DNA of 64,000 nucleotides from Corythucha ciliata (Eukaryota > Arthropoda > Insecta > Hemiptera > Tingidae), in contig CM075942.1 of the NCBI GenBank assembly GCA_038030265.1, positions 12,668,029-12,732,028 on the forward strand, read 5' to 3'. Positions 11,641 through 24,500 of this stretch are shown here, piece by piece; position 1 is the stretch's first letter; every line of letters starts with the position of its first letter. The position numbers and the translations under genes were made by a program. Below the pieces are notes generated by a model, which saw nothing but the letters and a program-made list of their open reading frames with translations, made no database searches and had not been told where the DNA came from.

Positions 11641-13230
11641 GCGGCAAAACTGATCAAAATAAAGAAGTTCACTAATGAATTTGTCAAAAAGCGGATAAAG
11701 TGTAACGATAAAATTCGCAGCATCTGAAGGCAAGTTTTTGACTGAAATTGAGAAAAATTGCCATTTCATGGCAAAAATTGAGGCAAATTGCTAGTTTGAA
11801 ATTGAGAAAAATCGGATATTCACGCACAAAAGTGCGAAAATCGCTAAAACTTGTATAAAAATCGCTCATTCGCGTTGTAGTAAACATGCTATTTCGTTTG
11901 CCGATGCAAATTCGAGACCAGAATTAGGAAAAACGCTAATTTGGAGGTAAACTGGAGAAAAATTAGGAATTCCACGAATGAAATGGAGAAAATCACCGAT
12001 TCACGTATGCAAGAGCGAAATACGCTTGTAAAATCACGGCTAAAATTGAGAAAAATTGATAATTCACAGGGTAAAAACGCTACTTCGCGGCTACAATTGC
12101 GAAAAATCAGTAATTTGAGCCTTAAATGAAAAAAACCTTTAATTCGCTTAAATAAGGAAAAACGCTAATTCGCGGCAAAACTTATAAAAACAAATAAATT
12201 TACTGTAATAAAGCGGATAAAGTATAGCGAAAAAGTTTGCAGCCTTTGAAGGCAAGTTCCTGAATGAAATTGAGAAAAATCGCCTTTTCTTGGTTAAAAG
12301 TGAAACAAATCGATAATTCGCTGCTAAAATTAAGGCAAATCGCTAAAATTAACGGTTGAAGTTGAGAAAAATCGCTAATTCGCGTTGTAATCAACATGTT
12401 ATTTCGCTGTTAACATTGAGAAAAATCAGTAAATCACGGATAAAAATGAGAAAAAACAGTAATTCGCGGCTAAAATGAGGTAACACTTTGATTCGCGGAT
12501 AACATTTTTTTAGAAATTGATAGAATTTTGCAAGAATGCTGTTTTTGATAGAATCGCGGCTAAAATGAAAAGAAATTATTAGAATTAAGAGGTGAAATTG
12601 TACATAAAAGAGCGTTTATTCCGCGGATAAACCGTTGAAAAAGCGTTAATTCGCGAATAAAACACCGAAAAGGCTAATTCGCAGCCTATGAAGGCAAGTT
12701 CGTGGTTAAAACTGACAAAAAATTGCTATAATTCATCAATAAAATTGAGAAAAAGATCTCAAAATGAGGAAGTGTGGACAAAGCGCTAATTCACAGTTAA
12801 ATGGCGGCTTGTGCAGACAACTTCATGGCTATGAGTTAACAAATGGCTTATCCGCGGCTAGAACTGTTGAAGCAAGCACTAATTTGCGAATAAAATTGAG
12901 AAAAACTCGGATTATTCGCGGCTAGAATGTACAATAAATCTCTTAGTAGCGACTCAAATTTGTACAAATGATTGATCGTGGCTAAAATCGGTCAATATGG
13001 CTAATTCGAGGCAAAAATTGAAAAAAAAAAAAAATTGCTATTTCACTGTTGAAATTGGGGAAAAGCGCTAATTTTCGGCTTTAAATGGAGGAAATGGCAA
13101 GTCGCGGTTTCTGGAGACCGCAAAAAGCGCTAACTCATGGCTAAAAGTGAAAATAATCGCTAATGTGTGTCTGATAAATTGGAAAAAAGTGCTTATTCGT
13201 GGCTTAAATTAAGAAAACACAGGTAGTTTA
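11640..13230 (+). repeat. Satellite family C, main block
   Basis: About 50 degenerate 30-base units of the C type. GCGGATAAAG occurs at 11,691 and 12,213, each followed by GCAGC, a TGAAGGCAAGTT phrase and ATTGAGAAAAAT, defining the Q half of a 522-base higher-order unit. Beyond about 12,450 this order breaks down into individually diverged units. Confidence 0.8.
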
Positions 13231-13309
13231 GTGATATTCGTGAAAATAATATTTCTTGTTTATTTAGACACTAATAAGGAGGCCTCATAGAGATTTCCGC
13301 ACATGCGTT

Positions 13310-13740
13310 ACGGTCACAAATCATATTCGCGTTTTTGATCAATTTTAGCTGGTGAAGGGGCCTCAATTAGCGTATTTTCTTCATTTTGACTGATAATTAG
13401 CACCAATTCTCAATTTCGGCCGCGAAATACCGATTTTTCTCACTTTTATCCGCGAGTTGGTGCGATTTTTCTAAATTTGAACCATAAATGAGCGCTCTTT
13501 TTATATTTTAGCCTCGAGTTAGGGTTTTTCGATTTTGTGACTTTTTGCAATTAGCGTTTTTTCTCTATTTTTGTGGTGGACTATGACCCGTGAACCATAT
13601 CCCCATTAGCGCATTTTGTTAATTTTAGCCAGGCGAGTTTTTCTCAATTTCAGTCGCGGGTTTGCCCTTGGAACAGCACATCAGCACCGCGATGTGACAC
13701 GTTTTTTCAATTTCAGCCATGAATATGCGCTTTTCCTCCC
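13310..13740 (-). repeat. Satellite family C, inverted segment
   Basis: Units now read TTAGCG, TTTTTCTC, AATTTTAGCC, GCGAATT, the reverse complement of the preceding block. The switch occurs within 13,230-13,310, which contains ordinary sequence (ATTTCTTGTTTATTTAGAC). This creates a head-to-head satellite junction. Confidence 0.75.
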
Positions 13741-16700
13741 ATTCAGGCGGCGTCAATGGCCGTCGAGGTTCATACGCAGACGCCGCCGCGCCATGCCACT
13801 CTCATTTCTGCAATGCCTTTCACACCATCGTTGCTATAAGCTGGGGCCTCTATAAGCCGGGCTATATCAACACTTACACGAAAGGCGGAATTAGCCACGT
13901 CCCGCACGTGGCATGGTTCACAACTAGGCCTTCGTACACTATACTGATCAAACCCTCTATACCCGTATAATAATGTGAAAAATAGACGTGAGCGACTCAA
14001 TTGTGGTGAGGGGAACTCAACGCTTCACTGAAACAATTGAGCCTGTATGGAAGCGTTGGCGTCTGAGGGAATGACTCAAACTCGCTCTGTCTATATGTAT
14101 AGCGTCATAGCGTGTGGTTCAGCTCGTTTTACTGCAAGCAAAATAAACTAGCGAGATGTGGTGTTGGTGTTGGGGGGAGAGGGCGATGAGACGGTTCTTT
14201 GACCCAAGTCCAAAAAGTTGGAAATGAGAGAACCACTGCACAGTGCAACCCTTCCTCTCGGCTGTTACAGTCTACAACACTTGGGGAAGAGAGAAAGGTG
14301 CTGAAGATGTTTCATTACAAAATAAATTATAATGGAGTCTTTTGCAAACAACTCCCTCACCCTCCATATCCAGCAACCACAGTACCACAATGTTTCTTCA
14401 ACTGATTCAACCCTTCTCACACACCCCCCTCCACCACACCACCCCTGGCCTCAATCAAGAAAGCCTTGGAAATAGCGGGTCTCTCACTCTTTCCCTCCGC
14501 GCGCACCAGGATCGAGATTCTTGGAAAAAGAGGCCCCATAAATTTGTGTTCGCGAAACAGCATATAAACAAAAAAAAAAAAAAGAGGAAGAAAAACGGTG
14601 GGAGGAATGCGTCTCCAGGCGACTCTCTCAGAGCGAAAGACTTTAGCATGAGATGGATCGGGGGTTGGGGGATGCTGCAAGGAAGAGAGGTGTAGAAGAA
14701 GACAAAAAAGACGAGGCCGTAGAGCTCTTATGTATTAGTAGAACAACCTTTGTTCATACGCGAGCAACACGTGTTCACGTCCAACCGTTCTCGAGGATTG
14801 TGGTGGTGTTGAGGAGGGCAAAGGGGAACGCTGTGACAATCCGCGGGGGGAATGGGAGACATCCAAGCTTTCGCGTCAAAATCTTAAGCGCCGTTGCCCT
14901 CGAGACTTGCGAAGAAAGGGACTTGAATGGAATTCGCGTTTTTTGTTTGTTTTGTTTTGTTTGTTTTTTTTTGGCGCAAAATAGACAGCTCATTGTTTCG
15001 ATTGGTATCTTCTTCGAAACAAATAAAGACGACAAACAGAAGGACACTCCTCCTTTCGCTAGTACTCCTTCTTATTTAGGGTTTCGCCGCATTATGTATG
15101 GAGGAAAAAGGGGTGGAAAGTGTCGTAGGCTTCATAGAAAAAAAGATGTTATCCGTCTCTGTATCTTTCCACTGACTCGGAAAAACGTTTGTTCTTGACT
15201 TTTGTGGAGGAAAAGCTGTTTATTTTCCCTCATTCCCTCTCATAGGACACTCCCTCTCCTTAAAACGGGATCTATTTTCAATTGCTAAAGAAAAGGACTG
15301 AAAGGAGCACCCTTTTCCGTTAGAGACTTCCTGTTTTCGCTAGAAAACTCGCCCCTTTTGACCGTCCACACGTCTATAAATGAAATTATCGAAAAGGAAG
15401 GCGAAGTTTCCATGGAAGCAATTTCCAATAAGCTCTAGGGGGTGTACACCGTCCCCGTTGTTGCAGCTTCGCATCGATAAATTACCAAAAGTGCGGTGCG
15501 GGGGTGGAGAGTCGAGCACGTTCAACTTTATGACAGTCAATAAGTAAGCCTATTACATATATATCGACTAATTGGAGCCGGTATTAGTGGTTTATTAGAG
15601 GGAAGAACCCTCAGCGGGAGGGCGGGTTTTCTTGTTATCTTCACGGGGGCAGGCTTGGGCCACATTTCAAAACCCTCTCCATGCTTGTGCCACCCATCCC
15701 TCTTCAAACGCAAAAGCCCTTTTGTGGGAGGTTTGAGCTTTCGGTGGTTGGGAAATTTTGCGTAAAACGCGTTGTGGGAGGGGAGAATTAGTGGAATTCT
15801 AAAGTGGAGAGGGACATGATGTATTGCACTGGCATAAATCATTGTTTTTAACTCTCTTCGTTGTTCCTTTTTCACTAGAGTGGACGCCTTTCTTCACTGC
15901 AGAAGATTCCCAGCTGAATCTTGAAGAATTTGGCTGAAACAACGCCACAGAATTCCATTACTTTTTATTCATATTTTTAGCGATACGAAAATCTTTTGTT
16001 TCGTCGATAAATACCCTTCTCGCACCCCCTCACCAGCATTCACCTATAGTCAGCATCCCTAAGGGACAACCACGTTCGACTACACTGTTACTTAAAGGCC
16101 TCTCGAGTATCTCCAACCCCCCCCCCCCCAGGACCACCATCACGTCTTCACAATTTAATAAATCATATACACCCTCACCCGCTAAGGAACAATGGAGGGC
16201 TGCCTCACCAATTACACCAAGGTGAGAGGAGATAATACAAGTTTCTCTCTCTTCTGTTTCTCCCTTTTGAGAGAAATATACAAACGCGAATGCCGCTCGC
16301 GTTGGTATATATATAGAGAGATAGAGCGAGAGGGACGAAGAAACAAGCGATACAACGTCCCGTGATTTATTAAAGGCTTCTCTCTCCCTTTAAACTCCCT
16401 TGGGGACGACCGCTTTTACCCGCCAAATTGGCTTGAATTAACTACTTTGGCCTTTTTGCCTTTTCTTTCTTCCTTTAAATTTAGTAAAAGGGCTCCATCT
16501 TCAACCCTCCTCGCAGAGTGATTGGCGAAAAAAAAAAAAAAGTTCCGCCCTTTCTTTGTCAGCTTCTTCAAGAAAAGTAACCCATGAACCCATGAAGAAC
16601 CCTACAGGAATAGTCTTAGTAGGGGTTGTTAGCTGTTAGTTGCGGGGGTGGGGACGGAGGAGGGCAGAGTGGCGTTTAAAAGACAAAGTTGATCGGATTA

Positions 16701-18335
16701 CAAAAACTTCACTTCATCTATCTTTTTCCTTGAGTGGAGCTAGAAGCTCCCCCACTTAAGATTTTATTGGCTCTGCCTCCACAACCCCACCCCTCGATAT
16801 CCACGACAATCACGACCACACTTAAGGGCACAAACTCAATTATAGGTTTTGTGCTCATTTCCACTCAGTTCCCTCGTCAATATTACAGTCTCCCCGAACA
16901 CCCTCAACTCTTCGTGAACGACAAAAGTTTCGACTTAGAGAGTTGAACGTCAGAATGTTGAAGTTTTATTCGGAATATCTAATAAAAAAAATTATAGCAT
17001 CGCTAGAATGTTTAAGTGCAACTTCCAACACACGTGCGTTTTATAAAATTGCCTGAAAAAAAAAAAAAAAATGATAAGTTCTTCGGTCTCTGAAAGAGAT
17101 CCTTTCATTCCCTAATAATCAATAATCAACGCTGAAAAAACCACGAAGCGAAACACACACTCACACAAAGAGCCAGGCCTCCCAGGCAGAAAGCTTTAAG
17201 TGAATATAAAACTTTAAACGGTAACAACATGCTATCATCCTCCCACCCCCACTCCAACCCGTTACCCGCCCGCCCACTGCCACACCAAACCACACCGGTA
17301 CACAAGATTCTCTCTCACTTTTTAATGAAGTAAAGGGGTGTGAGGCGCAAATCGAGCGATCGTGACACATCATCGACCCCGCTAGAAACAAGCCATCAGG
17401 CTCTTTTTACTAAAGAGATAAACATCAGTTTGAGGGCGAAAAAAGGAAGGAGAAAATGCCTTGACTACATAAATCCATTTTTTTCTCGTTGAAATGAAAT
17501 AAAAGGGCTTCTTTTTCTTAAACGGAAATGATAAAGAGCAATTAAAAAATTGAAAGTTAATTAATTTGCTACGCTCAACAATTACGCGCTCGGTTTTATA
17601 ATTTTTTTTTTTTTCATTCGGCGCACGATGAATCAGTCTGTAAACAAACGATGAATGTATAATTTTATGTATTGCTTCGCCTCGAGCACCCCCCCCCCTC
17701 ATCAATCATCAGTTTCTTTCACGCTACAAACGCCATCAACGACGCATTTAATTCAGTTCAAACTCATCTTGGACGATACTGTGAGGGAGGCCTAGGGATA
17801 AAACAGGATTCTTTACGGCCATCTAAAAGGCGTATAGTGGAAATTTTTAAAGCTTTTATTTATTTATTTACGGGCTTTAACGTTGATAGAAGGATTTTTC
17901 TGTAAGAGGATTTTAGCCAGACGTGGAAGATTTGGTTCCCAACGTGAAAGGGGACACGTCCTGCTGGGGATTTTGATATTCGAGGAATTTCAAATTTCGT
18001 AATTATAAAATGACGCCGAATTTACATAAATAAACGTTTGTGTAAACACCTAAACACAATCGCTCACGTGAAAGGGAAAACAATGAGCGCGTGCAATGCC
18101 AAGGACTCGTTACACCCGCAGAGATTCACGATAAAGTCCCAAGATTTTATTTTTATTTTCTTCCGTACCTTTTCACATTGTTGAAAACGTAGCAAACACA
18201 TGCAAACCATTCAGTGACGACAGTGTGACACGGAGCCTGTCACCAAACGTGTGATGGATGCGTTGATCAGCAGAGGGGCAGCTGCGAATTTGACCACGCT
18301 ATTATAGTACCTAGAGCTCACGTTATACCATTGCA
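13741..18335. other. Spacer without supported genes
   Basis: It begins with a GC-rich piece carrying the 9-base inverted repeat GGCGGCGTC/GACGCCGCC (13,746-13,754 and 13,779-13,787). The rest has poly-A, poly-C and GA tracts (near 14,571, 16,117, 16,310). The longest frame, 181 codons at 14,653-15,198, has no recognisable domain and includes a TTTTG-rich low-complexity stretch, so it is not called a gene. Confidence 0.5.
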
Positions 18336-18339
18336 GTTG

Positions 18340-18900
18340 TGGATCTTCGCTTGTTTTTGAACCTGAAAACCCGCAGAAACCGAAGTTTTGAGCCAAAAAC
18401 TGAAAATCTAGCCCCGAAACTGACTACATTACCACAGAATAGAACCTGAAATCCGAGATTCGGCTTTGAAATTACCATGAAACTGCGGGGATTTTCTACG
18501 ATTAAAAGCAGATTCAGACGTGGATGCAGGGAGATGATTAGGGGGGGTTTGAGCCCCTCCTTCTAGCAGTGTTATAGAATTATAGAAGGCTTTGAGCCCA
18601 GGATCTCGCACGCTGGCTCCAGAAAAGGCAAGGAAATCGTTACATTCCCAAAACTTGTAATTCATTTCACACTATAAGCTGCATGTTCATATCGTGAATA
18701 CGATGATTCGATAACGAAACTGTTAATTTCGTGCTCAAGAATCTGCTAATAATAGTGCCCCTCCCCCCGTGCCAACATTAGAAGCATCAAACTAGCTATT
18801 TGGCTGTAAAACTGTTGATTGTTTACGAAAATTCCATGGTAGGTAGCCAAAGAACTAGCACAGCCAACCTCAAGAAAACACCAGGGCGTGAAACTGGAAG
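18340..18900 (+). repeat. Satellite family B, strongly eroded block
   Basis: Phrases such as CCCGAAACTGAC, CCAAAACTTGTAATTC and GAAACTGTTAATTTCGTG recur at multiples of about 30 bases. A GATTAGGGGGGGTTTGAG phrase near 18,536 resembles the dispersed fragment at 60.30 kb and may be an insertion. Confidence 0.5.
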
Positions 18901-20640
18901 CCACATTTACCCATTTTTAGGGCTTGAATAGCCATAGTTTTGCAATTTTTACGGTGCAGCAAAGTCAGATTTGGTATTTTATTGACGAACGGGTCGTCAA
19001 TTATGCCATCCGCAAGGTGCGAACTATCAATTCGGTTTTTTTAGGGCACGATTTGTCTGAATTTCAACCATTTTCAAGGCGCGAAGGCTTCAGTTTAGCT
19101 ATTTTAGAAACACGAATTGCCGTTTTTGGGGGCGTATTAGCCAGTCAGGCAAATTTGTAGCGCGAAAGTAGTCATTTTATTCACTCCTTAGTCCTCAGGG
19201 TGCTTATAACCAACGCTCTCAGGGGGGGGGGGATCAGTCGGTAAGGTGGGGATGGGGCACGTTCGGTGCGCAAACGCTATTGGTCAGTATTGTATCGTTT
19301 TAAGAAGCGAATAGCCATGTTTGGCAATTTTTTTATGTAGATAGCAATTTCGAAAGCGCGAATCGTCATTAACACCATATTTAGCCACTGTACAGGTCGG
19401 AAATCATCAGTTTGACCATTTTTAGAGCGTGATACTTGAGTTGCAAGTACGAGGATGCCATTTTTGAGGCGTGAGTAGCACAGTTTTGCTATTTTTAGGG
19501 CTTGAATCGTCAATTTATAGAAATTCTCAAAGCGTGAAGGCTTAGTTTGACCATTTGCGACCATGCGCGAATAGCTGGTTTTGCAATGATTGGAACTCAT
19601 TGAAGTCTTTTCAAAGCGCGAATCGTCAGTTTAACTATTTATAGGCCACATAATGGAGTCATTTTTAAGGCGGGAATGGCCGGTTTAGTCATTTATACGA
19701 TGCTAACTGTCAGTATGGCCATTTCTAGAGCGATTTCAGTTTCGAAAACGGTCAGTTATGCCGTTTTTAGAGCTGGAACTGCCTGTTTGGTCATTTTCAG
19801 AGCGTGAATTGCCAATTTAGCCATTTTCCAAGGCCGAATGGTCAGTTTGGTTTTTTCATAGAACGAATCGTTTTCTTAGGGCACATAGAGCCAGCATTAC
19901 CGATTTAATGGCAAGAGTATCCCGTCATTTCTAGGGCACGTACAGTCAATTCAACCATTTATGGGGCGCAAATCTATGGCGAGAACGGTCAGTTTGGCAA
20001 TTTTTGGCAAGCGAATTGTCGATGTTGCCGTTTTTGTAGTTGGAATTACCTGTTCAGTCATTTTTAGACCCAGATTGTCAGCTATTTCATTTTCAGGGTT
20101 CTTAAAAGCCAATTCTAACATTTTTTAGAACCTGAATGCGCCAGTTTGGCTATTTTTAGCACAAAAAATAATCAGTTTAGCTATTTCACAGGTGCGAATC
20201 GTCTGTTTTATCATTTTTATGGCGCGAAAAGTCAGCTTAGCCATTATTGGTATGCGAATGGTCAATTTTTCAATTCTTATCAGAATAATCATTTTAGGCT
20301 TTTCCTGGGCGAAAATTGATCAGTTTAACGGTTCTCAGGGTGCAAAATAGTTCGTCAAGTAATGGAGCAAAAATGTCAGTTTGGTCATTTTTGGCACGCG
20401 AATGTTTGATTTAGACATTCTCATGGCGGAAATCACGATCTTTCAAGAATTTTTAGGGTCGCACGGATATTTTGATTGCTATTTTTAGGGCAAAAAACAG
20501 TCTGTTTAGCTATTTTCAATACAGGAATCGTCAGTTTTGCCATTTTGGGGCGTGATAAATGTCAGCATAGCCGTTTTCATGATAGGAATAGCGAATTTAG
20601 CTATTTTTAGTCAGCGAATGGCTGTCAATCCATTATTAGC
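18900..20640 (-). repeat. Satellite family D, minus orientation
   Basis: On the plus strand the units read GCGCGAATCGTCAGTTTAG then CCATTTTTAGG, about 30 bases each and roughly 55-60 units. All diverge by many substitutions, but the TCAGTTT(A/G)GCCATTTTTAG phrase is plain throughout. It abuts B on the left and A on the right. Confidence 0.85.
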
Positions 20641-21560
20641 GGAGCGAAGCCCACAATTTCTCATTAGAAATAGCTTTCTAAAGAACCGAAAACAACGATA
20701 TTGGGTTCTGTAAGTGTCAATCTGTGAAGGTTGGACTTCAAAAGATGTTCCAGATGGTCCAACACCACGAAATTGGCTTTTGAAAGACCCGTATGTGCAA
20801 TTTGGGGACTTTAAATGCTCTAAACCTGCCAACTTAGTTATTTGAATGAGGCAACCCCCTCAGATTTGATTTTCCGGATGAGGCCAAAACCACCCAATTG
20901 TGTTTTATGATGCTGTTAAACTCATGATATTGGTTTTTTCCCAGGTGAGCCATCCCCACAAAATTGTTTTTTAACGAGCCTACGCAGCGAAATTTTATTT
21001 TAGAGGAAGTCGGACCTACAAAATCGGCTATTAGAGTGAGCCAAACCCTAGCAATTGTGTGCGTGGTGGTGGGTGGGAGGCAATGCCTAGAAACTGGTTT
21101 GAAATGAGCCAACCAGGCGAAATTATGTTCTTGGAAGGAGCGATACCAGTGAAATTGCTCTTGAAAATGTGAAAATTTTTATTTGAAAACTTATGAAATC
21201 CGCGAATTTGGCCATTTTTAAGAGCCCAAACTCGCTAAATTAGTCCTTCTGACAGAAGAGACTCACCAAATTTGGATTTTTGGAAAGTTCCAAACCAGTG
21301 GAATTGTGTTTTTCAAGGAGCTAAATGACAAATTTCATCTTGAACTGTCCAAAACCACAAAATTTCCAAATCTTTCAAAACATTTTTATGGATCAAACCT
21401 GCAGAATCGCTTTTTGAATGAGAAAATTCCGTGAAAACTGATTTTAAATGGAGCTGATCCAGCGAAATCGACTTTTTGAAGGAATCAATCTTGTGAAATT
21501 AGCTTTTTTAAGATTGCAAAACTAGTGAAATTCCGAGTTTACTATGAATACAAACGGTTT
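20640..21560 (-). repeat. Satellite family A, minus orientation
   Basis: The reverse complement of the A unit repeats here, for example TGAGCCAAACC, CGAAATTGTGTTTT and GAGCCAACC with a GAAATT core. It follows directly on the D block, so two families are adjacent without a spacer. Confidence 0.65.
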
Positions 21561-24500
21561 TTAGGGAGTTTTTGGTCATTTTCCGGGCTGAATTATCGTA
21601 CAATTACCCTGAATGACCGACGTAACGTTCAATCCCTGGATTTGAATGAATTTTTGTTGTTGGGAATAACCAGTAAACAGGTCTACGCCATTGAATTGTG
21701 AAGCTCTGCTGTTAAATTGACACTTTCGAGGATAGTTCACGCATTTTTAAAATCATTTAGTTAATTATATGAAAGAAAATGGTCAGGACGCCCCATGCAA
21801 CTGGCCAAAATTGGCTAATAGGAGGGCTGATTCCCTTATTTTCCTCAATTGTGACAGCCAAACCGTCGTTCTAGGTGCTATTGAGTAATTAAAAACTTAA
21901 ATTGCCACTTATTTCAAACAAATCGATTCCGTTTAAAATCAGTCAGTCGTAAATCAGTCCCATTTAAAGGTCTAATTAAGTTGTAGCGTTAAAATTGTTT
22001 TAACAGTACGGCCGTAAACATTTTTTTTTTCGTATTGTTTTAAAGTGACTCTTTCGATTTATCGCTTGATTACGGAAAAACTCCGTGGGAAACCACCTCA
22101 CAGTTGTTTAAAGCCGAGGGGTGGAGCTAAGTGCGTGGCTTTCGACCATTTTGACCTGCGCACGATTAATTTTTTTTTCCTCGGAAATTTTGAGCGTTCA
22201 GAACGGTTGAATGCCGTTAATTAAGTGACTCTGTGCGAGTTACAGTTGATTAAAGTTTTAAGTATCCAGTTTCGGTATTGAAGGAAAGCTGTGAAACGTT
22301 TGAAGGTTAGAACGTATGAAAGTGGGTGGTACGACGCATGATCCCTTCTGTATAAAGCACCATCATGGCTGTTGGGTGTCATCCACGCCCCTTGTTTGTC
22401 ACTTTGGGGTTTTTTGTGTACTGTAGGGGTTATTTCGGATAGATGTCTCATTTTCTCATCAAAAACTTTCATGATTCGTGTTTCTTGTCATCCTCTGAGC
22501 AAGGTTGGGTGGTGGAGAGAGATTACTTCAGAAATTTGTCAGGACAAAAAGTTTCCTCCTCCGCTCATAGCCAAGTCATGCCCTCCCTCCCTACCCTATT
22601 TGGCCTCGACTAACAGGGACACGAGTCCCTTCGCCCTCTCCAAAGTGTGCTGCAGTCGCAATCAGTCAAATATACGGTGCGACCAGTGATTTAAAAGCCT
22701 CTACTGCGTGCGCGACATCCGAGAAGACTTGCAGACTACTATTAAGCCTAAAAAACTGGTTTGTCAGTTTGTGCAACCCTTTTTGACATTGCAGAATCCC
22801 AGAAACAAGCACGATCATATTGGGTCATAAATGCTTATATCCAGCTCCCTGCCCATTGCTCCCTCCACAAATTATTTGGGTCAGTCCCCCCCTATAGACT
22901 CGTACAGCAGTAATTTCCCTTAAAGGTGCATTAACACATGAGCATCCTCGTTAATTCTTTACCTGAAAATAAGTGTAGGGGCCCTGATAATGTGGGGGAT
23001 ATAATTGAACAACCCGTCCTGTCCCCAAGACCGTCTCTGATGAGCTCAAGGGACGGACAGGTCTAATAGGACATCTTTATGTGATCGTTAATGTTTATCT
23101 TGTTGCAAATTGAAGAAGAAAAGTATAAAAAATGCTTAATGATACCTCATGAGCATATTGAATTACTTTTCTGTCACATTTAGGACAAGAAGTTTGCCCG
23201 TTCACATTTTCACCTGTCGTTTCTAATAAAAGCGGCTTATTATTTATGGGAATCACCTGGCTGATTTCGTCGTTAGTTCGAAAAAAGGAAGACGAAGATT
23301 ATTAAAAAGTTGGATGAGCGTTGTTTATTGAATTCGGCTAGCTCTGTAAAAATAAATTTACGACGTTCAAATCGGTAGCCAGAATCTTTCTCATTCCCAA
23401 AATAAGGCCTTAAATAGAAAGGAAGGATGGATGAAGAGTGGGAGGGCTTCGCACAGCACTCATGATTTTTGGGGGTCGTTAAAGAAAGAAAGAAAGAAAT
23501 GTTTCTGGTTGTAAATAAACGCTTTCGGTCACCCTTAACCTTTTTTTTTAGAGGGCGAGGACTCAAGGAGGTCTGTAAATTGATTTTATAAAAGGATAAT
23601 GCACTTCATTTAAGGAGTTCGAGAAAAAAAAAAAAAAAAAACTTGGATCTTCCCCCGCATGTCTGTGGTACGAAGCCCTCCAAGATAATTTTGATTTATA
23701 GTCGTGACTGGAGCGTTGTGTAAATGCCCATTGGTGAGGAGGAGAGAACGTTAAGAGAGAGAGCAAGATGAATTAGGCGAGTTCCTGATTTATCACTTTT
23801 AACAATGAAGGTTAAGGATTTCTGTGTGATGTGGCTGGTGGTGCAGTGGGGGGGGGGGGTCCTGTGGTTGATTGGCCGGATAGATTAGAGGCACAGGGGA
23901 ATGTTTAAAAAAGAGTTTAGTCAAAGGGTGTGTCCTTTTATTTCTATATATCTCGTCCCTTGGATAGTCACACTCACACTTCTTTGTCCACCGCAGGGGC
24001 TCCGTCATACTCTCGCAGTCGGTGTAGGCGGTGGGGTGGGCATTAGTGACTCTCGGTCACGACTTTTTACACCGAAACGTCGGAAGTCACGCCATTTGAG
24101 AAGTGGTTGCATAAAGAGGGGAGGGGGGCTTGTAAATCTTTCGAGAGTTGGCGTTGGCTGTGGGCATGGGTCGCTGGTTATTCGATCGTTATAGGGAAGG
24201 GAATGATGAAGAATATTCTTATTAACAACTGGAGTACCTCGAATCGCGATATAGACAGAAGAGGAAGAGTGAGTGAGAAAGGCGAGAAAATATAGAAGTT
24301 ATTCGGTGGGGGCAGTGAGTTGTTTTTAGAGCGGAAAATTATCCAATTCCTTTTCCCAAGTCTGGGATTTGGCGGAAGTGGCTTGGAGAGAAGTTTTCCA
24401 GGAGAAAGAAAGATAAAAAAAAAGGGTTGAGGAAAACTAAGGGCAGAAGGGAGAGAAAAGGCCAAGAAAAAGACTGGTTGGCATGACGAGTACCGGAGGG

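Noticed and set aside
11272..11727. Repetitive frames on both strands encoding MVTVTMATVAM or HGNRYHGNR series
   Set aside because: They are translations of the 15-base palindromic minisatellite and exist in several frames at once.
10910..13740. CRISPR-like array of 30-base repeats
   Set aside because: Repeats are directly tandem without unique spacers, highly diverged, and lie in a eukaryotic setting without cas genes.
14653..15198. Longest open frame in the window, 181 codons on plus
   Set aside because: It has no recognisable domain and crosses a TTTTG-rich stretch giving phenylalanine and cysteine runs. Its length is within what is expected by chance in 64 kb.
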